Below, piece by piece: positions 1 to 13,333 of a stretch of 64,000 bases of DNA. Within the stretch, counting starts at the first letter, position 1, and each line of letters opens with the position of its first letter. The notes beneath the pieces were generated by a model, which did no database searches, was not told where the DNA came from, and saw only the letters and a program-made list of their open reading frames with translations. Made by a program: the position numbers and the translations under genes. This DNA is from Torreya grandis. Its lineage: Eukaryota > Streptophyta > Pinopsida > Cupressales > Taxaceae. Location of the stretch: positions 434,001-498,000 of the forward strand of contig JARHVA010002127.1 in NCBI GenBank assembly GCA_037957365.1, read 5' to 3'.

Positions 1-37
1 TAAATGATATTCTCCTTCACTTTATTATTTATTATTG

Positions 38-1096
38 ATGAATGGTGGTGAGCCATAAAGCTATGAAGAAGCAATGCAGGTAGAAACCAAAAAGAAGTAG
101 GAACATGGTATGAAAAAGGAGTTGGATTCCTTGGTACATAACCAAAATTGGGATTTGGTTTAGTTACCTACAGGTAAAAGAGCATTGTATAATAAATGGG
201 TTTATAGGTTGAAGGAAGAAGATGGAGGCAAAAAGAGGTACAAGTCCAGACTTGTTGTAAAGGGGTTTACATAGAAGAAAGGTATAAAATTTGACAAAAT
301 ATTTTCCCCAGTAGTTAAAATGACTTATATAGGAACTATTTTAAGTTTAATAATAGTAGAAGATTTGCCTCTTGAATAATTAGATGTGAAAATAACATTA
401 TGGGTTTATAGGTTGAAGGAAGATGATGGAGGCAAAAAGAGGTACAAGTCTAGACTTGTTGTAAAGGGGTTTGTATAGAAGAAAGGTATAAATTTTAATA
501 AAATATTTTTTCCAGTAGTTAAAATGACTTATATAAGAACCATTTTAAGTTTCATAGAAGTAGAATATTTGCCTCTTGAATAGTTAGATGTGAAGATGAC
601 ATTCCTTCATGGTGACTTGGAGGAGGAAATATATATGGAGCAGCCATAGGAATACGAAGTCAAAGGTAAGGAGAAAATGGTGTGAAAGTTGAAGAAGAAT
701 TTGTATGGCTTAAAGCAAGATCCAAGATAATGGTATTTGAAATTTGACATGTTTATGATAGAACAAGGTTATAGTAGATGTCATTCTGACCACTGTGTTT
801 ATTTTAAGAGATTAGATAATGGTAGATATATTATCTTGTTATTATATGTAGATGACATGCTTGTTGTAGGGTCTAACATCCATGGTATAAATGAGTTCAA
901 AAGAAAACTAGAAAATTCATTTTTAATGAAGGATTTGGGTGCTGCAAAGCAAATACTTGGTATGAAAATAAAAAGAGATGGGAAAAATATGAAATTGACA
1001 TTATCTCAAGAAGAATACATCAAGATGGTGTTAGTCAAGTTAAATATGCAATATGTAAAATTAGTGAGTACATCTTTGGGAGGGCACTTCAAATAA
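38..1096 (+). pseudogene. Copia reverse transcriptase (broken)
   Basis: RT copies element RNA into DNA. One frame runs from about 38 to 1096. It shows the copia RT N-terminus (KWVYRLKEEDGGKKRYKSRL), the GDLEEEIYMEQP block, the YGLKQ block and the active site YVDD at 845-856, followed by LGMKIKRD. The uninterrupted stretch is 737-1096 (119 codons). Upstream, stops replace residues that are Gln in the family (for example MEQP then TAG), as expected from C-to-T decay of CAG and CAA. The N-terminal part is present twice in tandem (separate entry), a rearrangement not found in functional copia RT. Confidence 0.93.
197..604 (+). repeat. In-frame tandem duplication inside RT (2 x 204 bp)
   Basis: Positions 197-400 and 401-604 are two direct copies differing at about ten to fifteen positions. 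The unit is 204 bp, exactly 68 codons, so the frame is kept across the junction. Each copy encodes the stretch from WVYRLKE to LDVK. Only the second continues into the normal FLHGDLEEE sequence, so one unit is inserted relative to the family. Confidence 0.93.
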
Positions 1097-1109
1097 AGCA
1101 AGGAGCTTT

Positions 1110-1785
1110 ATCTTAAAATGTAAGAATAAATTAATGCTTTAGCAGTTGGAAGTTTAATGTATGTTATGGTGTGCACTAGACCAAACATTGCACATGTAGT
1201 GGGAGTTATCAACAAGTTTATGAATAATCCAAGAAAAGAGCATTGGGATGCAATCAAGTGGATTCTCAAGTACTTGAGAGGGACCATTGATAGATAGTTG
1301 TGCTATGAAGGGTTAGATATTACCTTATAAGGATATGTTGATGTAGAGATGGATAGATATTTAGATGGAAATAAGAGCACCACATGTTATGTATTCACTA
1401 TTGGTGACATAATAGTTAGTGGGATTTTAAAATTGCATAAGATAGTTGATTTGTCAACTATAGAGGCAAAATATTTTATAGCTACTGAAGCAAGAAAAGA
1501 CATGATATGGATGCAATGGGTCATGAAAGAGTTAAGGTAAAATCAAGGATATTGTAGGTTATATAGTGATATGGATGCAATGATTCATTTAACAAAGAAC
1601 TCAACATTCCACTCAAGAACCAAACATATATAACTCATGTATCACTTCATTCATTTAGTTTCAGAGGATGGTCAATTGAAGTTGGAAAAGATCCATACGA
1701 GTTAGAATCCTATAGATATGCTAACAAATGAATTCACTAAAGAGAAGATGGAGAGTTGTTCAGCTTCAATAGGTCTTCAAGGATA
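1110..1785 (+). pseudogene. Copia RNase H (broken)
   Basis: RNase H removes the RNA strand during reverse transcription. After RT the sequence encodes a copia RNase H: the CTRPNIAH block near 1170-1190, HWDAIKWILKYLRGT near 1240-1290, GYVDVEMDRYLDGNKST near 1330-1380, and LSTIEAKY near 1450-1475. The expected acidic residues (the D of YVD, the E of TIEA) remain. The longest clean piece is 1349-1540 (63 codons). The C-terminal IHT...NPIDMLT block near 1690-1725 is also readable. Stops and at least one frame change separate the pieces. Confidence 0.9.
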
Positions 1786-1870
1786 ACAAGGAAGATGAGA
1801 AACATGCTAGGGTAAAAGTTCAAATAAAAGTCTAAGGAATATTTGCAGTAGTTGAATTACAATAATCAGT

Positions 1871-1885
1871 CTCCAAGTGGGATAT
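1871..1885 (+). other. Polypurine tract before the 3' LTR of A
   Basis: CTCCAAGTGGGATAT lies directly before the LTR. A CTCCAAGTGGGA-like tract abutting TGTTA is usual in Tnt1-like plant copia elements and primes plus-strand DNA. Confidence 0.75.
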
Positions 1886-2321
1886 TGTTAGATGGTGGAG
1901 CCTAATCTTATTATAGTGCCTAGTTCTTATAGGGGTTGTGGGGCACAATGCCCCCCCACTAGGGTCACATAGTAAAATATTTTAATTTCATATTAAATAT
2001 GAACCATTCCCTATTAGGTCAAGATATAATGGTATAAATTATGTTTGTGCATTTTTTCCCTAATATATAACCCTCTTTTGATATGAGGGCTTTGTAATCA
2101 TGACAACATAATGTGTGTGAGTGAAGAGGATATTATAATGGTTTTATTGTAGGCCCCTTAATTTTTTGGACTAAATAAGAAGAAGGATTGGCTATTTCTG
2201 TGTGGATATAGCCCATATTGGGTGAACCATGTTAAATGTATGTCTCTATTGTGTTATGTTTTTTGCATTTTATTTCCATCTTTAATTCATTAATATTGCT
2301 CTATATTCTATATTCTTAACA
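1886..2321 (+). repeat. 3' LTR of element A
   Basis: About 436 bp, starting TGTTA right after the polypurine tract and ending TAACA, a 5-bp terminal inverted repeat as copia LTRs have. A TATA-like string (AATATATAA) lies at 2062-2070 and would be the promoter in a 5' LTR. The right end is inferred from the TAACA match only, since the partner LTR is outside the window. Confidence 0.7.
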
Positions 2322-4771
2322 TTAATTTACTTTAAATTGAATAAATGTTTGTTTATGTTCAACTTTTGTGTTAGTCAATTTCATAAAAAAGGTTAAAATA
2401 TATTTTGGATTTAGCTTTGATTTCTATGAAAATGGCTTCTTTTTGTTAGGTTTCTATGTGCTTTCATTTAAATAGGATCTAGCCATTACAGTTTTAACAC
2501 TTAGCCATTTTAAATTTGAAAATTTCCTAACTATTTGATTTTTAAGTTAAAGTTGTTGATTGTGTTTCTTTATTTTGTTATCTGTAGGTGCCTAAATTGT
2601 TCCAAAAACTATGTGACATCTTTTCACCATTATGAGGGACTTAAACAATTTAAAAGATTTTCTTGGGAGCCTCAAACTAAGAAAAAACCCTATGAGCCAG
2701 TGAATAAGTGATATGTCACCACATGGGACCATAAAAATAATACACTACCTTGGGGATGTCCATACTAATCCAAAATCCCCTAGGCCTTTGGGTTAATAGG
2801 ATGCTACCATGTGGAAACATCCTACTACTCCACAAATCAGAGGTCCATGTAGTCTAAATGAACCATCTAAACTCTAGTTAAATGGGATGACACCACGTGG
2901 TGAAATATCACTTCACCATAGGTAAAGGATTATTCAACACATATTGATCCCCAAATAAGTAGTGGAAGATCATGGAGCAACCATGTGACTTGACCCTAAA
3001 AATAAAGGACACATTAGTGGTAACACCAATAAGACACTGATTTGAATTTGATAGCCCATTTATCTGTCAAAACTATCAAAACCTGAAATTAGACTGGCTA
3101 TTCAATCTAACCTACAACACTAATTTATAAATATGTCTTAATGGTGAAATTGATCATGAAAATCAAAATTAAAAAATAGATTGGGCAATGACATTGAATT
3201 TAGGCATGGGATGCATATTTGGGAAAAGAGAGAAAGACACTAAAGACAAATCCATCATGAAAAGGAGTGTTTTCTACTACAAGGATGGTGTGGTAAAAGT
3301 CTGAGTGGTAATCCCAAGGCATTCTCAACTACTTCCAACTATACTTGATCAAAAAAATTTATTCCCATAATCGTGATAATATGATGTCTAGTAGGAGTTA
3401 TCAGTTACATTTTTGAATCTATAGTGAATTCTCAACTACTTCTAAATAGGGCATGGGTTGCCTCTCTTTTTTGAATTTTGAACATATATGTAGATCCTAA
3501 TTATAGGACTTTGAAATCCTATCTCAAGTTTGGAATTTTTTAGGATTAGAGGATGTTGTGCTTGGTTGGATATTTATAAATTGTGAAAAGGATAGAGAGC
3601 TAGATACTTTATTTTTATGATCTTTTATAACTTTCTAGATTTGTTTTGATTCTCTACTTTTTTTTTGAGTTCTGATATTGTTAAGGCGAAGTTTGTAGTT
3701 GGATTACTGTATGAGCTTTGAAATTTTTTAATCAAAAATAAAATATTGATATTTGAATACTATTGAGATTATGTTTGGACATTTTCTTGTGCATGATTTA
3801 TGGTGGTTGTGCCTAATTATTCTCACAATCATTCTCCCCAGACTCTTGCATTGTCTTTAGTTTGAGTTGTGATAGGTCCAACTCAACCAAATATTTGTTT
3901 CATGGATCTCATTTAGTCATAAATATCATCTTAATCTTCATGGTATAAATATCTCTTTCTCTTTACCCCTTCTCTTTTACATTTTTTAAAAAAGTGTGTT
4001 AGCTTAGGGATTGGGTATCAACAAAAGCAATCTATAATTAAATGTTTATATTTATTGCTATTACTCATTATGTTTATCATTATTCTAACATTATTGCATC
4101 TATGAATATGGTAAAACAATAAATAAATCATATGTGCTTTTTCATATACATGTCTAAGAAGTCCTGATTTCCATCTAAGGTTGAACTATATAAGTATTAT
4201 TAAGAAAGTATGTAGCATCCTAATGAATGTCTTAATCAAATCAACCTAAACCTAAATTCATAAAGCATGCCCCTTAAAAATAATAGTTGACATCAACTAA
4301 CTTAGTTAATACCAACAAGGCAAGGATTGGTACATTTAGACCTTAGGGAAGTATTTTACTCATGGTATATTCTTCCTTTTAGGAGAGGTGGAGCCTAAAA
4401 AATCCTTCCTATTGTTGGCTATGTTAAAAATCCAATCAATAAATAGTATTAATTTTGAATAATAATGATAATCAACTATTTATCCAATATTGTATGCAAT
4501 ATATCATGTGGTTCATCTCTTCACTGATCAAAATGAAGTGATTACCTCTTAGTAGAGGTATAAGTTTTAACTATATGAGGTATTCTATATGTAGATTCCT
4601 TACCTCTATGAAAAACTTTTAATGCTTGTTCCTTGATATGGACTACCAATTTTGAATAAGCTATTTGAGGTGGCTCATGGGCCCTCTTGCTTTGTGGTTT
4701 TGATTTTTATGAATTATTTGTAACATGTTTGAATTTAAGTGAAGTAGTAGGTGATTCGGTATTAATATTTG
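2322..4771. other. No recognisable gene
   Basis: About 2.4 kb of AT-rich sequence with dense stops in all frames. It should include the sequence downstream of gag of element B on the minus strand, but I could not read protease or RT in it. Confidence 0.5.
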
Positions 4772-5851
4772 TTAAGGCACAATCATATTTATGTACATCC
4801 CAATATAAATTACCAAAATATGTAAAGGGCTTGTGAAATTCTCTTTCTTGAAGTGGATAAATAAGACCCTACTAAATATGAATTGTGATTCTAAATTTGA
4901 GGGGGTGTAGTTCAAGGAACATAAGATATCCTTAAATCTAATAGTATAATATTGAAGAGAATCCTCCTCATTTTGAGTTAAGGCTTGAAAATGGTCCAAT
5001 GGTAGCTTTGTTAATTTGTGCTTATGGAAATTAGATAAGAACACATCTTCAAGTTTTTTAAATGTTAGTAAAAACCTATTTGGAAGGATATAAAACTAAT
5101 ATATAACTTATCAATTTAAGTTTATATTGAAAGCTTTAATTTACTAGTGTCCGTATTTATCCCAATGGTCAAAGGAGTGTATATATTATTTAAAATGACT
5201 ATCAAAATCTCCTTGACCATCAAAGGGAGAAAACATAGACATGAAAAAGATGGAAAGATAGGGATGATAAAAAACATGCCATGTAAGGTGTTGGTCGTCT
5301 AAGATATTATCATTAAAGGTAGCCTCATGGGAGGACACTTTCAACTTAAGGATTTTCATTTGATGTTTAAGGTCTCCTATAGTAGTCATCATAGATAGAA
5401 TGATACTAGGGGGAATTGGTAAATAGGTTGAAGATAAAACTTAGGAATAATAGGTTCTTTACCATCATCCTTGCATTCTAGGGTGATATCATCACATGGT
5501 TTGAAAACATTAGGTAAAGAAAAATCCATGTTAAATGATGAGTCAAAAGAGACCATGATATAATTTTGGATGTCATGAATGTTAATACCACTATCTTGGC
5601 AATGTGTTAGACTATTCTCAATTTCATGACATATAATAGGAATAGAGTATGTGATTTCATGTTATTTATTTAATATTGGCACATGTTTTTGAGCAAAAAA
5701 TGTAAAAGAGGGAGAAATAAAAACATGTTCTATATTGCTTGAAATATCACCATAGGAAGGAACAATGCATGTTTCACTTTCATTTTCAAATAAAAGGAGG
5801 AGGGGATCAAAGATGAAATATCACTTTCTAATTTTGATACATCATTGTCAT
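4772..5851 (-). pseudogene. Element B gag, C-terminal half (broken, minus strand)
   Basis: Gag forms the particle that packages element RNA. Minus-strand reading gives a retrotransposon gag domain. The clearest part is 5044-4772 (90 codons), containing LTKLPLDHFQALTQNEEDS and YYTIRFKDIL, the family pattern of a Leu/Gln-rich helix followed by a YxxRFK motif, then NLESQFIFSRVL. Upstream, 5392-5186 encodes a shorter piece with GDLKHQMKILKLKVS and a later SPFDGQGDFDSHF, matching the start of the gag core. The region ends abruptly at 5851, where C is inserted. Its N-terminal half reappears at 26194-26904. Confidence 0.75.
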
Positions 5852-8800
5852 TGTGGACCAAATTTGATTTTTAAGTCAAATTGGGGAATCTATAGGTAAA
5901 AAATTGATTTTATAGGTATATAAGGGGTGTAATATGAGTGTCATGGGGTATATTACATGTTAATTAATCTCAAATGATGTTATATTGGCCTTGGTCAATT
6001 AGTTTTTTAATGTCTATTTATCATTTTAGGTCATTTTATGTGTCAAAAGGTGTATTTAATTATTTGTATAGGTATATTTGAAAATTTGAAGGTATAAAAA
6101 TGTGATGTAATACCCCATGTGTCCATAGAATTCTTATTTAACTAAAAAAACTGAAATATGGTAGGTTATGCAAAAGAAAAAATATTTTTCTGGTGAAAAA
6201 AGAAGAAAATGGCACTTGTATAGCCTCTTTGGGAAGTGTGCCAATTGGAAAAGGTTTAAATGGGAATATTAATCTTCCTCACACTCATCTCCATGCTTTA
6301 ATTAAACTAGAAGTGTCATTTCTTACTCAAAACCATTCATATCTCTTCTCACCCTTCTTGGCAAGCAAAAGTGACTTGCAAGTTTTTACTTGGTATAAAC
6401 AACTCAGGAGGTTTCAAGAAAAATTATCTTGTGGAAATATTATAAAATTAATTAGATTGATTTTGATGTTTTTTTAAAGAGTAACGGTTCCCTAAGATTT
6501 ATTAACTATTGCTAACCAGTTGACTGTGCAAATCTGCTTGCTAATTTATGCACCCTACAGGTTTTGCCTTGGTTTGGAGGATTCCATACAATCTACTTGA
6601 TAATATTGGTTATATATGATTTTTAATATGTCACCTCATACCTACCATGTTTTTTTTCATGTTATAAGGTGTTTTGATGAGCTAATAAGCTCATTTTTGC
6701 ATACTAGATTCTTTTGAGAATGATAGTCATCTTGCACTATTTTTAGGAGTTTTAGGCTAGTTCATGGATCTAGGAAGTTGTGTAAATCTCATTATTATGT
6801 TTAAAATATGTATATTGACTTATAATACACCTTTCATCCTCTTTCTCCAAGCAATATTTCATGGTTTACAGTATTCACAGCCAAGCTCACAATCATTTCC
6901 TTACTTAATTTCACTTGTATGCACATTAGAGAATATGTGGAACCTGTTTGTCATGTTCATATAGGTGATTTTAAAATATAATGATGTTTTTTTGATAGTT
7001 TGGTGGAAAAATCAATTGACCATGAAGCCAATCCCTTTAGTGCATGAAATCATTTCAAGTTTATTACTTGCATACAATCCATTTCCACCTATAGAGGTCT
7101 CTCTTTTATAACATAATGATGGAGGAGAAGCTGTAATAGTAGAACCAAAATTTTTGGAGTCTTATAAATTCATAGTGAGACTTGGATAAGACCTAATTTG
7201 AGCATAAGATCAATATCCTACATCACTACCTATACCTTCAAAACACAGTTTGCCTGTAGGTGATGGTAGAGAATAGGGGACTCCTTATAAGGTGTTTAAA
7301 CAAGTATTTGAATACTCCTTGAGGTCATGATAAGATGAAAATATCATAAAAAACTAGGTTTTATGTGATATATGATTAAGCTAAGTTGACAACTACCTTC
7401 AAGGATGTTGACTGAGTTTGGGACCAAGTTCCCTAAGCTGAGAAAATAATGATCCTAGCATTTTTGCCAAGGGTAAATGACATGATTGTAAGAAATATTG
7501 ATAAATACTATTGTGATAACCTTTAAGAATATATCATAGAGAGGGAATTTTAAAATTTTGGGGTCATGAAAAATAAGAGAAGACAATTTTTAAGAAGGCT
7601 AAAGTACCATATTATACACTAAAACCCTTCACTGATGTCTATAGGTTTGAGCCATAATAGACCGTTTTCATCCAAGTTAGTAGTATGAAACCATGCTTCA
7701 TGATGGAATAGATTTACATGGTTTAAGATAACATTAATAACCTGAAAGGTTATCCAAGGATATTTTACACTATGTTTTTCCTTTTAGAAACACCTATAGG
7801 GCTCTAACTCCATAGAAAAGCACACTTACAGTCAACTTTGAGTGACTGAGACAAACAATAACCTAAACATGAGATTTGATGGTGTTTAGTCACACAAAGT
7901 GAAGCTAAGGTAAAAAAAAAATCATGAGTATACATTTTTTTGTTCCCATTACTCAATTTAAGATCTTTAAGCATCATGATCAGCCTCAGTTGAAATAGTG
8001 TAACCTACAGGCAGGTGTCTCAAAAAGGCAAAAAAAAGGGATCATCTTATGAATATAAAAGGTATATAAGATGAAAATATATATGGTAGGTCATAAATTA
8101 GTTCCAATTATTCATGGAGAATTCATCCATACCATGAATAAGCTAGATTTTAGACTCACAAACATCTATGATAACCTATAGCAGGGTCCATTTGTACTCA
8201 ACACAATCAATTACAATGGACTATAGGTAGATAGCGAGCTAGAGTATGACTTCTGTGAGTAGGTATATGACTTATTATGGTCATAATAACCTTGATATAA
8301 CTTTAAATAACTATATAATTATCCCCAAGGGTTCATTAACAACTACAAAATCCACTATTAGGGAGAAAACTTGGAAAACCCAGTCAACTATATGATTGGT
8401 ATTGAAGGCTTTTGAAACCTAAAATGGAAGCTTGGAATAGGGAATAGAGGATGGATAAACCTCCATAAGTACCATTGAATTTTTTAGAGCCTTATGAATA
8501 TGGAAAAAAATGAGTAAGGGAGTTCAAACCTATAACATGCAGTCTATTTACATAAACCCTATAGATAGTTCTCTTTTTACAAGTCTGTTTGAGGTTTTAA
8601 TGAAGTTGGAAGGTCAAATCATATTGTTAGGAACTAAAAACTGGTATATATCAACTTTAGGACTTGGAGATAATAATTAAATATTCAATTTAATTTGAGG
8701 AAATAGGGGAGTGCCCCCTATTTTGTATCAGATAGGGGGCACTTCCCTAGATGCATGAAGCCTATAGTTTTGGGAAAAGAAATGAAAAAGGAGTCAGGGA

Positions 8801-10276
8801 GATGTTTGAACATGGAAATAAGGTGTATAAAGTTTAATGACACCTATGAAAACATGATAAATCACAAAAGAAAGAGTGGAATTAAATAGGGTACCCTACA
8901 CTCCTAGAGTTGCAACCAAGCATATTAAGGCATGTTTATGCCCAAAGGCCAAATAAGAGGCCATTTTAAATTTTAAAATGAGAAGATATTTATAGTGGAT
9001 TTAAAAATGAACATGGGAAAAATTTAGATTATTTAGGCCCTTAATTTTTAGGAGAAACCACAACGAATCCATTTTTGCTAAAAAACCCATTCAAACATGA
9101 AAGAATAGAGAAGAAAGAGCTAAATAAGACATGTTTGGAAGCTCACATCTTTCATGACACTTTGCATGGAGGTATAATTTTGTTGGAGTTATTAATGGTC
9201 CTAAGCAACTATTTTCTGGAATTTTATTGAAATTTGAATGTGTAATCTATATTATTAATGGATAAGAGGGTAAAACTATTTAAAACCCTTAAAGGAACCT
9301 GATTGGAGAAATGAGGTTGGAAATAAATCCATATGGACTAGTATGACCATGAAATATTTTAGACCTTGGAAATGACTCTCTAAATATCCATCACATGCTA
9401 ATTAGTTATATGGACCTATACAAATGGGGGTAGAAATAAGGTTTTTTTCACTATTTTGTGTGTTTTCCATGTTGTAGGAGGTTTCAAGAGATGAAAATAA
9501 TACGGATGGAAATATTAAGACTTAATATAACTATCCATATCATTATTATTCCTTGAATCATCTCCTAAGTGTCCAAACCAGGTGCTTCAACTTAGCTAGT
9601 CAAAATTGGCCTATTGGACAAGCTAGTGAGAAGTGTGAAAACTCTAAGGGAAAGTGATTTTAAGGTGTCCTTGATGATTATAAGGAAATGAAGTGACTTG
9701 AAACATGTAATAAACTTAATTTTATGGATTTTCATGAGAAACTTATCTCTTTTTAGCAGCCAAGTGTGTAGGGTACATGAAAGGAGCATTTTTTAGACAA
9801 CAGATGATGATGGTTCATTTCAAAGGTTTCCAAAGGACCAAGCCTACAAATAATGAATGGAGAGGCATGTATGATATCCTACCATTATATTCCAATAATT
9901 TTAACTAATATTTATTAGTTATGGGATGTTTAAATAGGTCCAAATCATGAAGGCAATTTTTTGAGTTAGAATAAGGAGTTTTTTCCACTTTTCTTGATGG
10001 TTTATGACTTAGATTGACATTTGTAGCTCCTAGCCTCACATGGTTCATTCCATACCATCTCCACATGAAAAAATAAATGATTTTATCATGTTGAAAAGTG
10101 TCCTTATGACCCTTGGACTTATCTCTTCTTCTCTCTCTCAAGTTCTATAAGAACTAACCATTTTGGCATTGTATTGGATGCTCCACCTGAGTATGGCAAA
10201 GCCCTGCTTAAATCTATACCTTTTGATCAATAATAAAAATGATTTTAACCTCCTATATTATTATTCTTAGTGTGTT
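5852..10276 (+). repeat. Left LTR of C, first part
   Basis: Homologous along its length to 19377-22495 and 24328-25650. It starts TGTGGACC, with an imperfect inverted repeat at 5861-5882. A TATA-like CTATAAGAA lies at about 10144-10152, followed by GAGTATGGCAAAGCCCTG at about 10190, which resembles the sequence after the TATA box of element I. Homology stops at 10276, where D interrupts the LTR. Confidence 0.88.
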
Positions 10277-10699
10277 TGAGACCAAATCCCCTATATTTGT
10301 TTTTAGAAAGGTGTCCCATGTGATTGTTTCTTGAGTTTCTATATCTTGGAATAAGTGTGAAAGTTTGTTTGATCATGTTTTGATGTTGTCAAAAAATCCT
10401 CTTAAAGGTTATCAATTTTACGTTCCATGAAATAAGGTAGGGTTACCAAATATTAAACCCTAGTGATTTGAATTTAAACATTCGTGGGAAAGTCTAGCAA
10501 GAAATTTTATGCATAATCAAGTTTTAGCTTAAAGTTCATGTGCTTTTGCAGATCTAATGCTTTGCACTTGTTTACTAGATTTTATCCAATGATGCCTTAA
10601 GATTGAAGTATTTTAGAAAGGCATAACATTAATGATTCAAGCCCCAATGAAGATCCAACAATGATCACTTGATTTGTGGTTTTAAATCTAATGGTGTGA

Positions 10700-11165
10700 A
10701 AGAAAGTTTCATTATTTTAAAATTGACAAGTTTGCCCCCATCATTTGACATCTACGAGGACATATTTTATGGGACCGAACCCATCAAATTTAAATTGAAA
10801 CATAAAGATTTAATTGTATTAAAATTTATAGGTTCACCCCCATCATTTGACATCTATGAGGATGTATTTGATAGGACCAAACCTATCAAATTTAACTTAG
10901 ACAATCCCCAAAGCTTTGAGATCTCTTGATGGTTTTACACATGGCATTCAGTTATTAGATCAATAAGTTTTATTATTTTAAAATTGATAAGTTTTCCCCC
11001 ATCATTTAAAGTCTATGAGGACGTATTTTATGGAACCAAACCCATCAATTTTAAATTGCAATAGAAAGATTTTATTGTCTTAAAATTGATAGTTTTGCCC
11101 TCATCATTTGACATCTACGAGGACGTATTTGACAAGATTGAACCCGTCAAATTTAACCTAGATAT
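10700..11165 (+). repeat. Four-unit repeat array in the promoter-like part of D
   Basis: A unit of about 75-100 bp occurs four times, each with CATCATTTGACATCTACGAG or a near copy; the cores start near 10740, 10842, 11000 and 11102. Spacings of about 102, 158 and 102 show two pairs, so a two-unit block of about 260 bp was duplicated. The first pair falls inside a chance reading frame (10669-10929). Confidence 0.88.
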
Positions 11166-11920
11166 TTTTTAAGCCTAATCAAAGGGGGTATTTATAAAAC
11201 CTTTTTAAGAGATTATTGGTTGTCTTATGAATATAAGACTGAGACATAATATCTTGGCCTAAGTATTTTTATTGATTAAAAGGCTAAGCTTCTTGCAGGA
11301 TCTAATGGTGATCACTTGCTCGATGGATTTGATCCAATAGTGTACATCAAAATAGAAGCCTTAAGATATCCCAAAGGATCTAATGGTGGTTTCTTGCTCG
11401 CTTGATTTGATCTAATGGTATGAGCCAATTAAATAATTTTCAAAGGCATTTAAAGCTTGATAAATGGCATAATTAATAAGATCAAAGATCAAGAACTAAT
11501 GAAATATAAGGACTAGGATTTGGCTTTTCAAAGCAAAATAAAAGGGACTTTTTGAAAACCAATGGTCACTCTTCAAATGGAATTTATGAAAATTTCCATA
11601 AAAGGCATTGAACCCTACCACATAGGCTCCATGTAGGTGTGGAAAATCAAAATGAAAGATATTTCATGATTGAAAAACACAAGAGAGATGATAAGAAAGG
11701 TTCTATCATATCTAAGACATGTATGAGATCAAAGTTGGATGTTTTGGTCATTAAAGTAGAAAAACCCTAAGCCCTCCATAAAGAAGGCTAAAATCAGTTC
11801 AAATTGATTAGGTGACACTTTAGATAATTACAAACTAAATTTTGAGTAGGTGCCTTAGTGAGAACTTTGATAGTTTTGTAATTACAATACACTGTTATCA
11901 ATGGTAGTGGGTAGGAAACA

Positions 11921-11928
11921 TATAAATA
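11921..11928 (+). promoter_or_regulatory. TATA-like box of D
   Basis: TATAAATA in an otherwise mixed context, about 170 bp before the first coding remnant at 12089 and downstream of the repeat array. The order (repeats, TATA, leader, ORF) resembles an LTR promoter followed by an element interior. Confidence 0.4.
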
Positions 11929-12088
11929 TTGAAGTAGAGATTTATCTAACTTCAGATGGTGAAGGAAGGGTATTTAGAGACATAGAGTTAGATTAAATAA
12001 CATTAAATGTATAAGGAATTGGTTTGAATTATTATTTTTTGTCAAAGAGTTGTAACCAATTTCTCAAGAATAAAAGAGGAATGCTTTA

Positions 12089-13333
12089 GTGTACCAAAGA
12101 TACAAGGATTTTGTGTTAATTCAAATAGCAGGCCTTCATCATGCAACTGCTAAACTAGAGGTAATGCATTGTATTGACCTTCTTGTTCCTATTTTTATTG
12201 ACTATAAAGTAGATGGAGAATGGATTATTCATGAAGGAAATGTTAATAAAGTTGCATGCATAGCTTCCATGGCCTTTGAGACTTATTATAAACTCCCTTT
12301 ACCTCATGTTGATCTTCCTTCCTTATGAGAATGGACAAATTCTTAGAACCTAGATTTAGTTATTTCACCTTGGTTAATCTAAGGTTCTTATATTTTTAGG
12401 ACCCCTAATTCCTATTACCTAATTTAGGGAAGGTGTTAGGGTATCTATGACCTTATTGAATACAACCTTTGGTGCTTCTTATACAACTTATGTGAGTAAG
12501 GTCTGGGTGTTTTATGTCCATTGCATGTTGGAGTAGAACTTAACCCCTCCCATTGGAGACTTAATAAGTTTCTTCTTGGCCAAACAATTTAAAACCATCT
12601 AGAGAAAGACCTCCAGACATTTATTTATAATGTATTACCTCTTAGACTCACTCCTTGCCTCTATTAATTTCCCTGGCATCTAAAATTGGTCCCCTAATGG
12701 TAGGACTACTATTTCCCATCATTACTCCAAACTGCATATTTTTAAATATAGGAATCATATGTACTTCATATGTCATGGTGTCTTCCCAGTCATTTTTGAG
12801 ACAATGATTGGTATTCTTATGCCTTGACTTCATCCTCTAATCAAAAAACAAGTGGAGAAAATGGGGGATGTGTGGTTCTATCTAGATTATACTATAATAA
12901 GGATAGAAGGAATCATGATCCAACCATATAGACTACCCATATATGTTCTAGTAAACTTGTAGAGTAATAAATTATTTATCAAATCATCCATGGCATAGAT
13001 TGGAATTGCAAGAAGAATAAAAAGGCTCAAGTTCATCCGTTCCCACTAGACATTGGTAGAATTATAATCAAAGATTATAAATAGTTAGAGATCATGGTGG
13101 TGCATAGGAACTCTTTTGATTTCCAATTAGATGATCTTAAGATGTGGGAACCCAATAATAGGGTGGCTAACCATATTCAGGATAAGAAGGCCCCAAAGAC
13201 TGAGTACAAGCATCAACAAGGTGTGGGGGATGGTATTTACACAAGGGAAAATAAATTTGAAGATGTCCTATCTAGGGTTGAAAAATACAACATAACCTTA
13301 AATGTAGGTTGGTTAGGGATAATAAGCCTTTAG
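12089..13333 (+). pseudogene. D coding remnant 1, function unknown
   Basis: Frame 2 gives two readable pieces: 12089-12328 (79 codons, with IDYKVDGEWIIHEGNVN and a following ACIASMAFETYYKL) and 13094-13333 (79 codons, with FDFQLDDLKMWEPNNRVANH). Between them the frame is broken by stops, many of the form expected from Gln codon decay. I do not recognise a retroviral, transposase or host domain. Composition is that of a soluble, mixed-charge protein. Its position, about 170 bp after a TATA box within an insertion, suggests an element-specific protein. Confidence 0.4.

Larger units (their letters stand above)
1..2321 (+). mobile_element. Element A: Ty1/copia retrotransposon, 3' part
   Basis: The 3' portion of a copia element, cut by the window edge. 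It runs reverse transcriptase, RNase H, polypurine tract, 3' LTR. RT and RNase H lie in pol order in one main frame with scattered stops, so it cannot encode a working polyprotein. Motif spacing (YVDD, then the copia RNase H with its KIHT-type tail) is that of the Tork/Tnt1-like group of plant copia elements. Integrase and gag would lie left of position 1. No 5' LTR is available, so neither age nor target duplication can be judged. Confidence 0.92.

Noticed and set aside
6193..6477. 94-codon plus-strand open frame in the left LTR of C
   Set aside because: The homologous stretch in the right LTR (from 19730) has a one-base shift and a stop, so coding is not conserved.
10669..10929. 86-codon frame with an internal protein repeat
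   Set aside because: It follows a DNA repeat array whose other two units are not in frame, so the protein repeat is a by-product.
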